The position numbers were made by a program, and so were the translations under genes. Under the pieces are notes generated by a model. That model was not told where the DNA came from and made no database searches. It saw only the letters and a program-made list of their open reading frames with translations. From Bathymodiolus brooksi (Eukaryota > Mollusca > Bivalvia > Mytilida > Modiolidae), in assembly GCA_963680875.1 (NCBI GenBank), contig OY804575.1:32268494-32332493 (forward strand): 64,000 nucleotides of DNA, given 5' to 3'. Shown here in pieces: positions 1 to 12,943 of the stretch (within the stretch, counting starts at the first letter, position 1; each line of letters starts with the position of its first letter).

Positions 1-545
1 AAGTCCATCAGTAGAGGTATCGATACATTGATAGTAATAAACACGTACACATCTACTTTAGTGTACGCCTTTCTGGAATAACCTTCGCCAGGTACGCTCA
101 CAGTCGGAAATATGGAGGAGCCAAATAATTCTCCAAAGGACCTAAACATGATAGGTGCCCGGTCGAAATTAAAGTTAGTTTTAATAAGAATTGCATTACT
201 TGGGAAATTTCAATAATAAATATATCTGATAAATCATGTCTACTGAGCTGATGATACCCTGGGTGACTAAATGTCCACCAACAGAGGCATATACCAAGTG
301 ATGCACTTTGTAGTAGAAAGCTTCTACATTTATATATCTTATTTAGTACACTGCACGCGTCTCTGGAATAATCTTCATCAAAATATTAGAAACGCAGCAT
401 TTTGGTCTTTTTCAGTCAACATAGAAAGCATTGAATCAGGTGGGACCATATTGCGTACATAATTGGATATAAATATGGAATCATTTCTTTTTACTATTAT
501 TATTAATCGTTGTATAACACCATCTCTGATTATATTTCAGCTGTA
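1..545 (-). mobile_element. Dispersed repeat family R1, copy 1
   Basis: Non-coding repeat that recurs, diverged but collinear, at 29795-30365. The shared features are a block reading TCTGGAATAACCTTC, a following CACAGTCGGAAATATGG, and a second block with CGCGTCTCTGGAATAA. Read on the minus strand it contains GGTTATTCCAGAAA, the hallmark also seen at 2.1, 2.3, 19.6, 53.2 and 58.0 kb. No coding capacity is visible, so it is probably a non-autonomous element. True ends are not known because the window starts inside it. Confidence 0.7.
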
Positions 546-1019
546 TCGTGGCGTGGAATTAATCGAATAAAATTAAATAATGAAATATGACTTACGACAT
601 TACGTATAAAAATCTAAAATACGTCTTTTAAAATTGATACATGTCCTAGTTTGAATGCCATATTGAAAACAATGTACATTACCCATACCCGAGGTGAGCA
701 GTTATACGATTTTTAAGCTTCCCAACTTGTTTGCCTTGTGGAAAATAAGCGTATATAGGGTCGACACATGTAAGTAGCTGTTAACATAAGATTGCATGAA
801 TATAGTTATGAACACGAACAAGTAAAATAAAGAAAAAAGAGATGAAACAATAAAGAATTTATATTGAGAATAAATATGTAAGCTGAAAGTTAAAAAGGGG
901 GTGGCACGAGCGCTTGTGGTATGACCTATTAGCTTTGAATTTTTTTCTCCCAAAGATTTTTAAAATTATTTATTTTCAAATCTCTTGACTATGAGCGGAC
1001 CTTATGAATGTGTATTAGA
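546..1019. other. No recognisable gene
   Basis: AT-rich sequence with only short spurious reading frames. I see no exon, RNA gene or tandem repeat. Confidence 0.6.
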
Positions 1020-2440
1020 TTGAATGTTACGTTTTCTTACTATCACTGGGTCGATATTTCTGCTGGTGGACTATTACTCCCCAAGGGTATCACCGCCAAG
1101 TAGTCAATACTTCGCCACTGATATATCATGCTATATTATATATATTTATCATTGAAATGTTCGGTTACTCCATAATGTAATTATATTAAAACTATGGTTC
1201 TCCGTCAGGCATAGATAACAATAGCTAATTTGACCACAGGGCCTTGTCACTATCCAGGTAAATATACTATCAATGTATAAACATATACAAGGGAGGACAT
1301 CTTTTTTTACCCCCGCTCGCTTCAAGTCGTGTTTGTTTTTTAAATTCCTTCTAATATATTCAAAACCCTGTTTGGTTCAACTCCCAAGACCTTATTCTTT
1401 TCAAAAAATATCATGACCCCCCTTCGACTACCTCTTGTGAAGGCGCAGCGGTCGTTTTTGTCAGGAATTCGCCTGAGTAGAGAACAACATGGACCCAAAG
1501 TGAAAGTAACAGCGCCACCTATAAAAAAAACGGAAGTTCAGAACTCTCGGGGTTTTACCATTCTATATTTGGTTTTCTCGTAGTTATCGTGTTTCTAAGT
1601 ATAAGATATCGCGGGAAATAACAGACGAAATAATAAATTAAAGAAAATGGACAGCAATCAAGAAAAAGCCAACGGTATTTTCCTTACCTCAAAGCTAAAA
1701 CCCCGAGAGTTCCGAACTTCCGGGTTTTTTTTAAGTGGCGCTGTTACTTTCACTTTGGGTCCATGTTGTTCTCTACTCGGGCGAATTCCTGACAAAAACG
1801 ACCGCTGCGCCTTCACAAGAGGTAGTCGAGGGGGGGTCATGATATTTTTTGAAAAGAAAAAGGTCTTGGGAGTTGAACCAAACAGGGTTTTGAATATATT
1901 AGAAGGAATTTAAAAAATAAACACGACTTGAAGCGAGCGGGGGTAAAAAAAGATGTCCTCCCTTGTATATGTTTATACATTGATAGTATATTTACCTGGA
2001 TAGTGACAAGGCCCTGTGATTTGACTACGCTGTTTAGACCCTTTGGTTTCCTTGCTCCTAAAACCTTTTAAGTTATTTGACTTTGCAATATTTTGACTTT
2101 GACCGTACACGTACATGATGAACGTTATTCCAGAAACGCGTCTTGTGCTCTATATTAGATATCTACGTTTTTATTTCTTACAAAATCAGACAACACGAAT
2201 AGAAATGTCGAATTTATCATAGTTTTTTATTAGGTAGAAATCGTACCTAATATTTGAGTTATTTGACTAAGCAATATTTTGACTTTGAGTGTACACGTAC
2301 ATGATGGATGTTATTCCAGAAACACGTCTTGTGCTCTATATTAGATATCTACGTTTTTATTTTTACAAAATAACACAACACGAATAGAAAAGACAAACTG
2401 ATAATAGTTTTTTTTTATGTAGAAATCGTACCTGACATCA
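1020..2440 (+). mobile_element. Dispersed repeat R1, split by a transposon insertion
   Basis: The left part (1020-1234) and right part (2019-2440) join into a sequence that aligns with the R1 copy at 19470-19800: TCCGTCAGGCATAG, then ..TAGCTAATTTGACTACGC, then ..GTTATTCCAGAAACGCG. The foldback element at 1235-2018 interrupts it. The right part carries a tandem duplication of about 187 bp: the block starting GTTATTTGACT and ending near TAGAAATCGTACCT occurs at about 2071 and again at about 2258. Confidence 0.75.
1235..2018. mobile_element. Foldback DNA transposon (MITE-like) with 7-bp target duplication
   Basis: A 784-bp element made almost wholly of two inverted arms of roughly 310-320 bp around a short centre. 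It begins CACAGGGCCTTGTCAC and ends with the reverse complement GTGACAAGGCCCTGTG. It is flanked by ATTTGAC at 1228-1234 and again at 2019-2025, a perfect 7-bp direct repeat. The arms also share the segments TTGGGTCCATGTTG and AAAACGACCGCTGCGCC in opposite orientation. No transposase is encoded; the open frames of 60-88 codons inside are products of the palindrome. Superfamily is not assigned: the CAGGG start recalls hAT, but hAT normally makes 8-bp duplications. Confidence 0.88.
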
Positions 2441-3300
2441 TATACTGCTTACTAACATCACACAATTAACGTGTAATATGGCAACATGAATTTACAAGAA
2501 AACGAAAACTTGAAGCAATATAAGTAGGAATTCTGAATACACCATATGACTGAGAAAAAAGTAATCCTTGACTATCCATTAAAGTTATGTTGATTCCTCC
2601 TGTATATGACATGAGCATTACCATATTTATCTACATGTCATTTTGTCATCCATTGGTATCTTTTTTCTTTGTTTTTTTCTTTTTTTCCTTCTTTTAGTCA
2701 AGAAGTCCTACCTTAGTTTTGGATTTTGATGTAAACCAATATATAAGAATATTCATACTATGTATAAAACAATGAAAGGGTTATGTCCGAGTAAGCCCAA
2801 TTAAGTGTAATGTTCCAGTTCTACCATAATTTACTATATTTAGCATGTATATATATATATATTTGTGAAGCAGTGATACAATAGTTTAGTTACTTTTTCT
2901 ATGACTTACCTGTTTGCTGTCAATATATCTAAATTTCCCACAAATAAATAGCACTAACTACAACTTGTATTTAAAATAATTTATAGAAAAAAATACAAAA
3001 GTCTTCCCTATTTGAAGTACAAGACCATATACAGTGACTAATGATAAAAGTGGGGAAGCAGGAAACATAATTCAAATAGGATGATATTCTTTAAGAGGAC
3101 AGATTAGACTGTAATCATTCATTTAACTTCCCGAGGCAAGGGTCAAGTATCGTCAAAGTGTCTGCAGGATCCTTGCAATGAAACATTTGACTACTTTGAT
3201 GTCAATTATATTTAACATTTGTACTGGAATTATAACTTGCAACCATGGATAACGAGTTATGTACCGGTGAATGTGTTATCAAGCGTGCTCTATAATACGA
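2441..3300. other. No recognisable gene
   Basis: AT-rich non-coding sequence with a short (AT)n run near 2850. No exon with splice signals and conserved residues was found. Confidence 0.6.
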
Positions 3301-3304
3301 AAGC

Positions 3305-3415
3305 CCAGAAGGATCATTCGAGATTCAAGATTCGAAATTCGAGATTCAATATATGAAACTCGAAATTCGAGATTCAAAATTCAATATCTAAAACAACCAA
3401 TCAAGAGAAAGCTTT
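3305..3415. repeat. ATTCGAGATTC simple repeat block, inverted copy at 8030-8115
   Basis: Irregular tandem copies of GATTCGAAATTCGAGATTC preceded by CAGAAGGATCATTCGAG and followed by AACCAATCA. The reverse complement, including GATCCTTCTGG and a GGTTAATC flank, occurs at 8030-8115, so the two blocks are inverted copies of one repeat. Confidence 0.75.
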
Positions 3416-4890
3416 TAGATTAAGAATTGTTTATGGCCAATAAAATGTAGTTTAACATAATTTCATACAGAACAAACTAGAAGAAAAAAAAACAAAAAAA
3501 AAACCTTTTTAATTATATGAAATAAGTTAATTCATAAATTTAAATAAAAGAACAAACAAACTAAATTTAATAATAAATAATTGAAAACAACGGGTTAGTT
3601 TGTTTGTTTATAAACTGCACTAGTTCATGGCAGCCGAGATTGCTTGTATGTATGAATTGGAACATTACTGATATTAATTAGAATAGGTTTATTAAACCCA
3701 TCAATTCACAACTCATTAATAGTGGATTGAAGTGAAATTTGCACAACATATGATATGTGCAATGTATATGCATTATGCTTTTTTAAATGCTTATTTATGT
3801 TGGGGTTCCAAAGGAGTGATAGGAGAAATTAACGCTCTGTAATCCGCATCTACTAATGCATTTACCCCAAAATTGTATCATGTCAATTGTGTGAAAGATA
3901 TTTTTCTATTATATATTATCTATTGCATTGAGAGTCTGTATGATAGGGCATCCTAGTTATTCAAATAACATTATTATAGGGTTGCGTCCTGCAATCCACA
4001 TATCCTCTACAAGGAATAAATGGATTGTTATGCAATCACAATTCATTTAAAAACCAGTGATTATTATTTCCAAAAAGGTTTTCGTTCCATCGAGGTCATG
4101 TGGATTCCTAATTATAAAATCGAGAATTGTGTCCACCGGCAATGAACATGTCTCTTTCATTTAATGTCGCGCAAATGTCAGGGAAACGATCCCTAAGTCT
4201 GCATACTACTTGACTTTATCGTGAATTGAGGCAATCCTTGGTAAAATCATAGTTAAGGGAATACTTTGAGCAAACAGGTCCTCATCGAATAGCATGTGGA
4301 CATCGTATATGGTGTACCGAAAAATACCCATCTTGAGATAAATACACCGACCTTTGGTTCGGAAAATGTTATTGTCTCTAGACGTGTGTTTTTCGCAAAT
4401 ATCCGTCACAAACATGAAATATCAGTTGAAAGCATTTTTTGTTATCAACATAAGAAAAAATAAATATAGTTTTTGTCTGTAATGCCTAAATCATTGCACA
4501 AACTAAAAAATTAAAGAATATACAAATTCAACGCGAAACAGAATTAATATCGTCCAAAGCGGAAAACATTTTGCAGAGAGACAATTTTATATCGTCATTA
4601 AATCATGTGGATTTTAAAAACGTGATCCTATCAATTATTTGAAAATTACTGATATAAACTACATCATATTGTTAAAATCGGACATCGATTAACTTCAGAA
4701 TAATATTTTGAAAACATGTAGTTTTAGGTGAAATATTCTGAGGAAATTGGAACCGTGCGTATATTGTTGTCCACTCTCTGTAGGACGGTAGTGTGTGTTT
4801 AATTGTATTGTCCATATTCAATAGTAACAAAACCCGTAATCAAAAGCATATGATTGATAACTCAATAAACACATGCAAATTTCTCAGTCC
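3416..4890. other. No recognisable gene
   Basis: AT-rich. Several short palindromic words are present, but there is no supported exon or element. Confidence 0.55.
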
Positions 4891-4894
4891 CAAT

Positions 4895-5155
4895 ATTGGG
4901 GTCGTCGTGACCATGATCGTATGATAGTTGGATTTAAAACTACCTATGCAGATAGTGCCTATCACCACTAAAGTTGTGAGTTGAAACCCCGTCCATGGCG
5001 AGGTGTACTGGATACCACATAATGTGATAAATTTTGATAGCGACTTGCGACAGGTCAGTGGTTTTCTCCAATTACTCCGGTTTCCTCCACCAATAAAATT
5101 GACCGCCACGATATAACTGAAATTTGTTTAAAGTGGCGTTAAACCAAACCTAAGC
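4895..5155 (+). mobile_element. tRNA-derived SINE
   Basis: Contains a degenerate polymerase III B-box region (AGTTGTGAGTTGAAACC), then a conserved body with CGACTTGCGACAGGTCAGTG and TTTCCTCCACCAATAAAA, and ends ACGATATAACTGAAAT..AAGTGGCGTTAAACCAA. The same body and tail occur in the copies at 10.75, 13.2, 39.3 and 55.3 kb. The tail with repeated AAACC/AAGCC words is typical of SINE 3' ends. Confidence 0.75.
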
Positions 5156-8025
5156 CAAGCCTAGTTACAACATTAAACATTGTTTTAGAAGAAAGACGAA
5201 TTTCGTAGGTATGCAAATAAATATATAATATATTGCAGATATACTGATTGATATGATCGATTGGTCATTATCACCATTAATCGTTTCCCCAATACAATCT
5301 TCGTCCATATGATAGAACTGCCATAGGGGATCATGTTCCCTCCTGTTAGGGAGTTGTAGTTAGGTGAAGAACAAAACGCGCGTTACCCCCTCCTCATAAA
5401 ACCAAATTATATACGAAAGTCGATTTACTTCTGCAAAGTACATAATTAATAGGAACTGAAGATTATATGACTTTGTCGTTAGGATAGTGGCAATCAAATG
5501 GCCTTCAGATATGTTTGTATGTTTGAAACGATTCATTCGAATGAATGTGCACCTCTAAGCAGTAGTCATCTTTGTTAAAAGGAAAAAAAAAAGAAGAGTT
5601 GCTTAGAATATACAAATTGTTTGATAATAATTATTGATATGATGACTCGAGATTCTTTTAATTTAACTGTTTGTTATGTTTAGTTACTTGCAAATGCTTC
5701 CTGCAACAGTTTGGAGAAAATTCTACGTTTCAATGAAGATTTCTTTAAAAAATCACTTTTCAATTCAATGAACCTTTTAAGTGCATTTGTTTGAATGATG
5801 TACCCTCTTAATAACTTAATAACTATAGATGATATGGCTCTCCTATTAATTCCTAGATACACGTGTTGTCGTGTATTAAATTGTTTTACTTTCTTTGTGT
5901 TTACATCTTTCGTTTTTATGAAGATACTTCAAGATTCAACTACAAGAATAATAAACTATGTACCTACTACGATATTTATTACATTTCACAAATTAACTAC
6001 TCAGCTAAGACATGTGCTTTTATGAAGATGATACGAGAAAGGACATACTCTCACGTTATCCGTGGATCTCTCTCCTGTCCGGGGTCAGTATTTTATCTTA
6101 TGGGTCGGTTCCATATTTTATGTACTGATTCTGGGTCCGGATTTTTTATAGTGATTCTGGGTGTTGACTTTATGTACTTGGGCCGCGTAGCAATCTGGAT
6201 TTTATTAATACATGTAATCTTAAATGCTAGTTTTATACACATTTAATTTCATCCATTGTGTAATTGAATGTCTCTAATGTTGTTGATTATGGCAGCAAAT
6301 ATGCAAATTGGGCTGATTTCGACAAAAAATAAGTCGGAATTCCTCCTCTGAAGCCATTGCATTAATTATATATATATTAATGTAGGAAATGTGGGAAAAT
6401 ATGCAAAAACTTTCTTCTCTGAAAATTATATTAATTACATATGTATATATTTAATCAATAAAATGCATTAAATATATATTAAACATTTTATTTCTATAAA
6501 TGAAAATTTTCTAGACATAGTCTTAGATAAGGACATTATGTCAAAAGCAACGTATCTGTTTACATGATATTTTAGATAATAGAAAATAAGGTACATGTAA
6601 CTTAAAGTCGGTTATCGTACGGGTCGATTTAATCTTTCTTTTATTCAGATTCTTTTTTACGTAATCACGTGACTTGAATTATGTACTTCATTTTTCAAAG
6701 AATTGTCAGCAGCAAGGTACACACACAAATATTCTCACAAAACATGGTCAATAACCCGATTTTTATTTTAAATATATTCGCATTTTTACGTCAGCAAAAC
6801 TTTTATATATCTTTATCTTTAATTTATTGAACAATTTGTGTTCGAATCGAGGTATTTTTACGAATTTTCTGTTTGTCTTATCACATGCTTGTTTGTTTTA
6901 TTTTAGTCTCCATACGAATTTGTAACGAAGGTTTGTTTTAATATTAATCACGATGTTTACATAGACTTACAAGGTGAATGTCGTTCGATGTCAAATGTAT
7001 TTGGATTACATTGTTCGGACTGTTGATTGATTGCATCAGTAATGTCGGTTCGGTGATAGAATATTCGATCTAGTAAAAAAGGGAAGACTACATCTCGTTT
7101 AGTACATAATTCAACTTTCACTTAGGCTAGTCAACATGTATTCAATAGTTAAATACACAGGTCACAGCCTTTCAGCTAGCTGCATTTGTAATAAAGTATG
7201 GCATATAGTTGTTGGATTAGTGCTATTATGAAGGCATATTGACGTCACAATTCACACTGCAAAAGCATGTATAGTACGAATTTATATAACGTACAAAAAT
7301 GTCAAAATATGTTGATGAAACAGACATACAATAAATAAACCAGACTAGTCAGTGAACATATTCTATGATATATAATATATTGTCATTAAAGCTCGTTGCT
7401 AATCTTTTAGCTTTTGTTTTAAGTATGATGATAACAATGATGGAATAAAATTCTGTTTTTACATTCCATGAGATGTCAGATGATTGTGAAGATATTTAGA
7501 ATGACGGATGATTTCTAAGCTTATGTCAAATGATAGATAATAAAAATAAAACCATGAAAGCACATGACATCTTCTCTTATACCTTATCCATGTTTTTCTG
7601 ACATAATCCTGCTTGTATTCTTGCGATAAAAAATATACATTGTAATCATTTAATGTTAAAAATGAACTGATGTTAAATCTTATTTGATCCACACAATTAA
7701 AATTATAAATTTTGGCAAAATAATATGGGGCATCCCTTTGGCTCCTCTTTTACTTCCGATCTCTCAGCGTGTGATGACAGCTTATAACCATACATTTGGA
7801 AAATATGAAATGTTTGCTACAGCTTGGACGGAATGCATACTTATATATAACAATATGTTTTCCCTAGTTCATCGAGAGTGCAATTATTTTCAATAATGAA
7901 AGAATGTTCTTGTTATCTTGACCAAATTGTCTGTCATTTTCATTGAATGCTTTAATGAGGTGTGCAGTAATTTGCTAAACGACATTTAATTGCCCAGAAA
8001 GAACACCAGTTTGTTATCTTTACAC
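5156..8025. other. No recognisable gene
   Basis: 2.9 kb of AT-rich sequence. The longest open frame (127 codons at 5863-6246, plus strand) overlaps a second open frame and is rich in hydrophobic and low-complexity residues, with no motif. I do not call it a gene. Confidence 0.55.
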
Positions 8026-8029
8026 TCAT

Positions 8030-8115
8030 TGGTTAATCGGAATATTGAATTTCGAATCTCGAATTTCAGATATTGAATCTCGAATTTCGAATTTCGAATG
8101 ATCCTTCTGGGATTT
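8030..8115. repeat. Inverted copy of the ATTCGAGATTC block
   Basis: Reverse-complement match to 3305-3415 (GAATTTCGAATCTCGAATTTC followed by GATCCTTCTGGGATTTCG). It lies directly before the 47-bp satellite. Confidence 0.75.
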
Positions 8116-8202
8116 CGCACTATGATATTTAAGGCAACACATATGTTGTACGCTTACATTTTCTGAAAATGTATCAAGATGAATATTACAAGTAATAAAG
8201 GG

Positions 8203-9013
8203 AAAAACAAGAGATACTACACTGTCGGAACTGTTCCAAAATCTAACAAAAAAACAAAATGATTCACCCTGTGGTAACAATTCTAAAATCTAACAGAAAA
8301 ACAAGAGATACCACACTGTCGGAACAGTTCCCAAATCTAACAGAAAAACAAGAGATACCACACTGTCGGGACAGTTTCATAATCTAACAGAAAAACAAGA
8401 TATACCTCATTGTCGGAACAGTTCTAAAATCTAACAGAAAGACAAGAGATACCACACTATCGAAACAGTTCCAAAATCTAACAGTAACACAAGAGATACA
8501 ACACTGTCGGAAGAGTTCCGAAATCTAATAGAAAAAACAACAGATACAACACTGTCGGGACAGTTCCACAATCTAACAGAAAAACAAGAGATACCACAGT
8601 GTTGGAACAGTTCTATAAAATCTAACAGTAAAACAAGAGATGCAACACTGTCGAAACAGCTCTAAAATCTTACAGAAAAACAAGAGATATCACACTGTCG
8701 GAAAGTTCTAAAATCTAACAAACAAACAAGAGAAACCACACCGTCGGAACAGTTCTAAAATCTAACAGACAGACAAGAGATACCACACTGTCGGAAAAGT
8801 TCTAAAATCTAACAAAAACACAAGAGATACCACACTGTCGGAACAGTTACAAAATCTAACAGAAAAACAAGAGATACCACACTGTCGGAACAGTTACAAA
8901 ATCTAACAGAAAAACAAGAGATACCACACTGTCGGAACAGTTCCAAAATCTAACAGAAAAACAAGAGATACCACACTGTCGGACGAGTTCTAAAATCTAA
9001 CAGTAAAACAAGA
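8203..9013. repeat. 47-bp tandem array, about 17 units
   Basis: Unit includes AACAAGAGATACCACACTGT followed by CGGAACAGTTCC and AAAATCTAACAGAAA, about 47 bp. Units near the right end (8820-9000) are nearly identical while left units are more diverged, with small indels. The same unit forms the array at 35103-35470. There are no variable spacers between repeats. Confidence 0.93.
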
Positions 9014-10265
9014 TGAAATATCGCACCAGAACAAAAAATATCAAGTCAAAATATTCAACACAATAAATATAAAAGTAAGGTCAAATAAATAACTAAATTG
9101 ATTCAAATTAATAAATTATTTCATTATTTTTATAAAGTCACAATTAATCACTTTGTTATAAGTTGTCTGAGCTCAATACACTGTTGTTGATATCATCATC
9201 TGTCGAGTTGACCTTGATATGCATAATTACAAAAAATCAATACACAACTAATACACAATGGTACACGTCGGTATGTAACAAGTAGATCGTTACAAATAAC
9301 CATATTTCACAACGAATAAATGAATATTTTCCTCATGTTGTCGGTGTATAAATCATCCACCAAATCAACTATCGATTCTGGCAGCTGCAAATTATGAACT
9401 ATATACAATGCTCATTACCAGTATGCCTCTAACTATTTAAAATTCACTTCATTTGGGCAACGATGCATAAATTACAAGAGATCACCATTCCATCTTGACG
9501 AAACTAGTAAAGACTGCTTTCCAAATTACGACTAAACAGGAAGGTTCCTTTTCTCCGGCAATATTAATTGTAGAAAAAACATCATGCTTGGGTGGCACAA
9601 ATATTACAATATATCATCTCGTTGGAGACTCCATTTGTCACAGATGGATTGACCATATAATCATTTAAATATGGAATTGAGTGCTGTGATAGTACCACTA
9701 TCCAAACCAACAGGTTAAGTCATCAACACAGACAAGATTCAACTGTAAATATATCTAATACACAACTATACACATTTATAACAACATTCGGAAAAATACA
9801 AATTCATTCAAAAATGGGAAACATTACGACAGGAATATAAAAACACTAAATATGACCATGACAGATTCTATGATTAACAGACTTACTGTATTAAACTGAT
9901 GAACTGAATTTAATATAATACATTTTTAAATAATTAAATTAAAACACTAAATCTAAATGAATCGTTTATAACTGTATAACAAAAACTTAAATACCTGTAA
10001 ATATATTGCGTTCGCTGTTAGGCGTCTGCCTTTTCCGAGGACCTGGCGACCGTTTCACTAAAGTGATCGTAAATCGTAAGTCTTAGATCACTCTTAAGAT
10101 TTCCTTACGTGCACGTATACGTGCGTTTCACTAAACTAGTCCTAAGCTTAAGAGTTACGACTTACGACTTGCGACAAGTAACATCTCCTATAATGGAGGT
10201 AAAAAGATATTATATTGTATCATATATTTTATATATATATAATAAACCCAACAGCTCAAAACCTG
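9014..10265. other. No recognisable gene
   Basis: AT-rich sequence. Around 10060-10180 there are inversely related words (CTTACGAC, CGTAAATCGTAAG, ACGACTTACGACTTGCG) that suggest a degraded short inverted-repeat element, but I cannot fix its ends. Confidence 0.5.
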
Positions 10266-10267
10266 AT

Positions 10268-10390
10268 TAGGAGCCCGGGTGGCTCAATGAGTTAGGTCGT
10301 TGGATCTAGCAATCCCGGCGCGCAAATCTACCTGGGTTTGTTCGATAAGTTTTCGTGTCAATCATGCCATTTTAAAGTGTTAGCATAGTT
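10268..10390 (+). mobile_element. 5' fragment of a tRNA-derived SINE
   Basis: GCCCGGGTGGCTCAATGAGTTAGG matches the tRNA-like head of the SINE at 39288, including the A-box TGGCTCAAT.GNTAGG. The B-box is degenerate (CTGGGTTTGTTCG) and the conserved SINE body is missing. Confidence 0.55.
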
Positions 10391-10734
10391 GTCAGTCACA
10401 GTCATACGTCATGATGAATATGATGGAACAATGAATGCATAAATGAATGAATGAAACCAGTAACATCTATACTTTTTAATAAAATAACTATTACGGTGAC
10501 ATATATATTCTATACAATATATAATTTGAAATACTGAGATAGAATGCTGTATATATATAATCGACACACACTTAAGCACATATATAATATCAGCCTTAGG
10601 TTTCACCTTACGTGACAAGATATCACCTCGGTTAGCACAAAACTAAATATCAACTATACAATCTTGGTTTAATATCGTTTTGTTGAATTTGTAAAGGGGA
10701 AGTTAGGGATAGAATTATGGGTTTTTATGACATT

Positions 10735-10950
10735 ATCAGCAATATTTCAGTTTGATCGTGGAGGTCAGTTTTATTGATGGAGGAAACAGGAGTACCCTGC
10801 GAAAACCACCGAGCTGCTGCAAGTCACAATGTCATATCGGGTACATCTCACCATTCACCGGATTTGAACTCGCAACTTTTGGGGTGATCGGCACTAATTG
10901 CTTAGTTATTTGTACCCTCAATTACCATACGACCACGATCATGAACGTGT
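10735..10950 (-). mobile_element. tRNA-derived SINE, minus strand
   Basis: The reverse complement carries the SINE body (GACTTGCAGCAGCTC.., TTTCCTCCATCAATAAAA, CACGATCAAACTGAAAT) and the tRNA-like head, with TTGCGAGTTCAAATCC as B-box. It belongs to the family of the copies at 4.9, 13.2 and 55.3 kb. An open frame here is accidental. Confidence 0.7.
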
Positions 10951-11134
10951 AAACGTATAAATCGTCTAGATCCTGAAATGATACAAGGTTTTATTAAATG
11001 ATTTAGGAAAAGATCGGACTTAAAATCGTAACGTTGTTTTACTATGTACTACCACATCTTCTCAATAATAGTACAACGCAAATTCATTGATGGCAGGTAA
11101 TAATAAGCTTATAAAAGTTTAAACTGTAAAATAC

Positions 11135-11275
11135 CTTGCTCGCACTTTGAACCCAAATAACCTGGTTTACACTCGTCTTTAATCTTACAATAACCTTCCA
11201 CAGGGTCACATGTCTCAGACAAACAGTTGTTACAGAGGTTGTGACAGTTCATGTCATATGTTCCTTTCCCATAAG
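11135..11275 (-). CDS. EGF-like exon A of FTP/multi-EGF protein
   Basis: Intact 141-bp exon, preceded by a TTCAG acceptor and followed by a GTATTT donor, phase 1 at both ends as usual for EGF modules. It encodes about 47 residues starting YGKGTYDMNCHNLCNNC and continuing LSETCDPVEGYCKIKDECKP, then GYLGSKCEQ. The cysteine spacing (NC..LC..C....C....GYC....C..GY.G..C) is that of MEGF10/11-type or scavenger-receptor-F EGF repeats, which bind ligands outside the cell. It is the last exon of the array visible in this window, and any transmembrane or cytoplasmic part would lie further left. No stop or frameshift. Confidence 0.82.
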
Positions 11276-11289
11276 CTGAAGAAAATGAA

Positions 11290-12940
11290 GGGCAACTCAG
11301 ATTAAAGGAAGAGCAACATGGAACATTTATATGTTCTTACTCATTAATGCGGAGTTCTTAGCAGAGTAGCAGCAAATACCAATTATATATTATCTTGTTT
11401 GAACGACGGGTCGTTTCCGCGATCTTCTACATTCGCGGCTCGCGTTGACCATTACGTTACTGAGGAGGGTTTCAATATAAAACGACAACGACTTTCGGCT
11501 ATGACAAAACAGGGACAATGAATACTGTAAAAGTACTAATTTTCGCTTCTTTCGAGGAGGACGTCAGACAGCGAAAAATAGTACTCTCAAAAAATTGTAA
11601 CAAAAGATTATTTATTTCAGTCCTTGATAGTAGTAACTTCAACCCAACATGTTAACTTTTCGTATTCGTTACATGATCAATGTGAAGTATTTCTATCAAG
11701 TGTGTTTTGTGAACTTTTTATTTTGTACAGAATGTGTACTATATATTTAATTATTGGTATTTTTATGTAAAGTTGAAGTGTTTTCCCGTATTTCGTGTTC
11801 ATTGTGTATCTGATTGTTTCCCGTGTAACGATACAATTCAATTCTATTTAAAGTGTTCATGCCAACTGATCATGTCAAACTGTTCTATGATCATGACCTC
11901 CTACTATAATTAAGACATACACAAATGTACGTTTCAAGAACAAAATGTAATTACAAAATTACAAAAATACTGCCATAATTACAGGTACACAGGTTTATAG
12001 TAGAAATAAAATGCTAAGATCACAGTGTGCGTCAAAGCGTGAAATCATACTGTAAATGTGAAACAGATAATTAGGGTAATCATAGTCGGCAATTGTCAAC
12101 ACATTCTTTGATACATGTTTTTTCCCACCCCCTATTAAAAGTTTCTTTTGTTACTTGCTGGAATGCAGCTACGATCCAAGATGCATGAATGGGTTTGATA
12201 GTAGACAGTTTTATATACATTTCAACATCACTTGCTGCTTATTCGTGGTCTTTACGTTGCTATACATGATGTAAAGATGGTGTATAACGTAAACAACCTC
12301 AAAGCGCTTTGCATTCAACATGGAGAACGGAGGACGCATTTCTTGAAAAAAAATTAAGTGTCACAATAAATGAAGAAAAAACAAACAATGCACCAAATTA
12401 TCTGGAGAGATTTAAAGTTCCTACGGTATTGATAGTCATGTTTAACATGTAGTGTAACATTTTGTTGATTCGTGCTACATGAAACTTTGATTTTGTTGTC
12501 ATTTTGTGTCTTTATAGAAATGGTCAATTGTTTGAATACAATCATTTTAAAATCATTTCTTATTATTGTTTTTACATCAATTCTTCATTTGTTTTATCAT
12601 ACTATATATACCACCCAAAATATGTACGACACATATTTATTACCAATAGAATTCTCGGCTCTATTACTAGTGACGTCATGAATACTGTAACGATATGCAC
12701 GTGACAATACGCGCCAAATACAAGAAATTAAATTACAACAAAACAAGACTGAAAAACGTTAAAATTTAGTTAACTGTAGGGTGATGCCAAAGGTATCTCC
12801 CTACATTTTGTCAAAATGCACCCAAATTTTCACCTGAGCTATGGCATTTTAGGCCGCAAGTACAAAAACGTTACGATTACGTTGCAAAAAGAACGAGAAA
12901 ATCCATTATAAATTCAGTTTTGTTTTCAAACCGGGGATAA
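11290..12940. other. No recognisable gene
   Basis: AT-rich, probably intron between EGF exons on the minus strand. No exon-like block with cysteine pattern or splice sites was seen. Confidence 0.5.
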
Positions 12941-12943
12941 AAT

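Noticed and set aside
1647..1913. Open frames on both strands in the palindrome
   Set aside because: They are mirror images created by the inverted arms of the foldback element and encode no transposase motif.
5863..6246. 127-codon open frame, plus strand
   Set aside because: No motif, overlapping second frame, biased composition, and no splice or start context; fits chance in AT-rich DNA.
8203..9013. CRISPR-like regular repeats (also 35103-35470, 39835-42012, 54445-55144)
   Set aside because: The units are contiguous tandem repeats without unique spacers, and the genome is animal.
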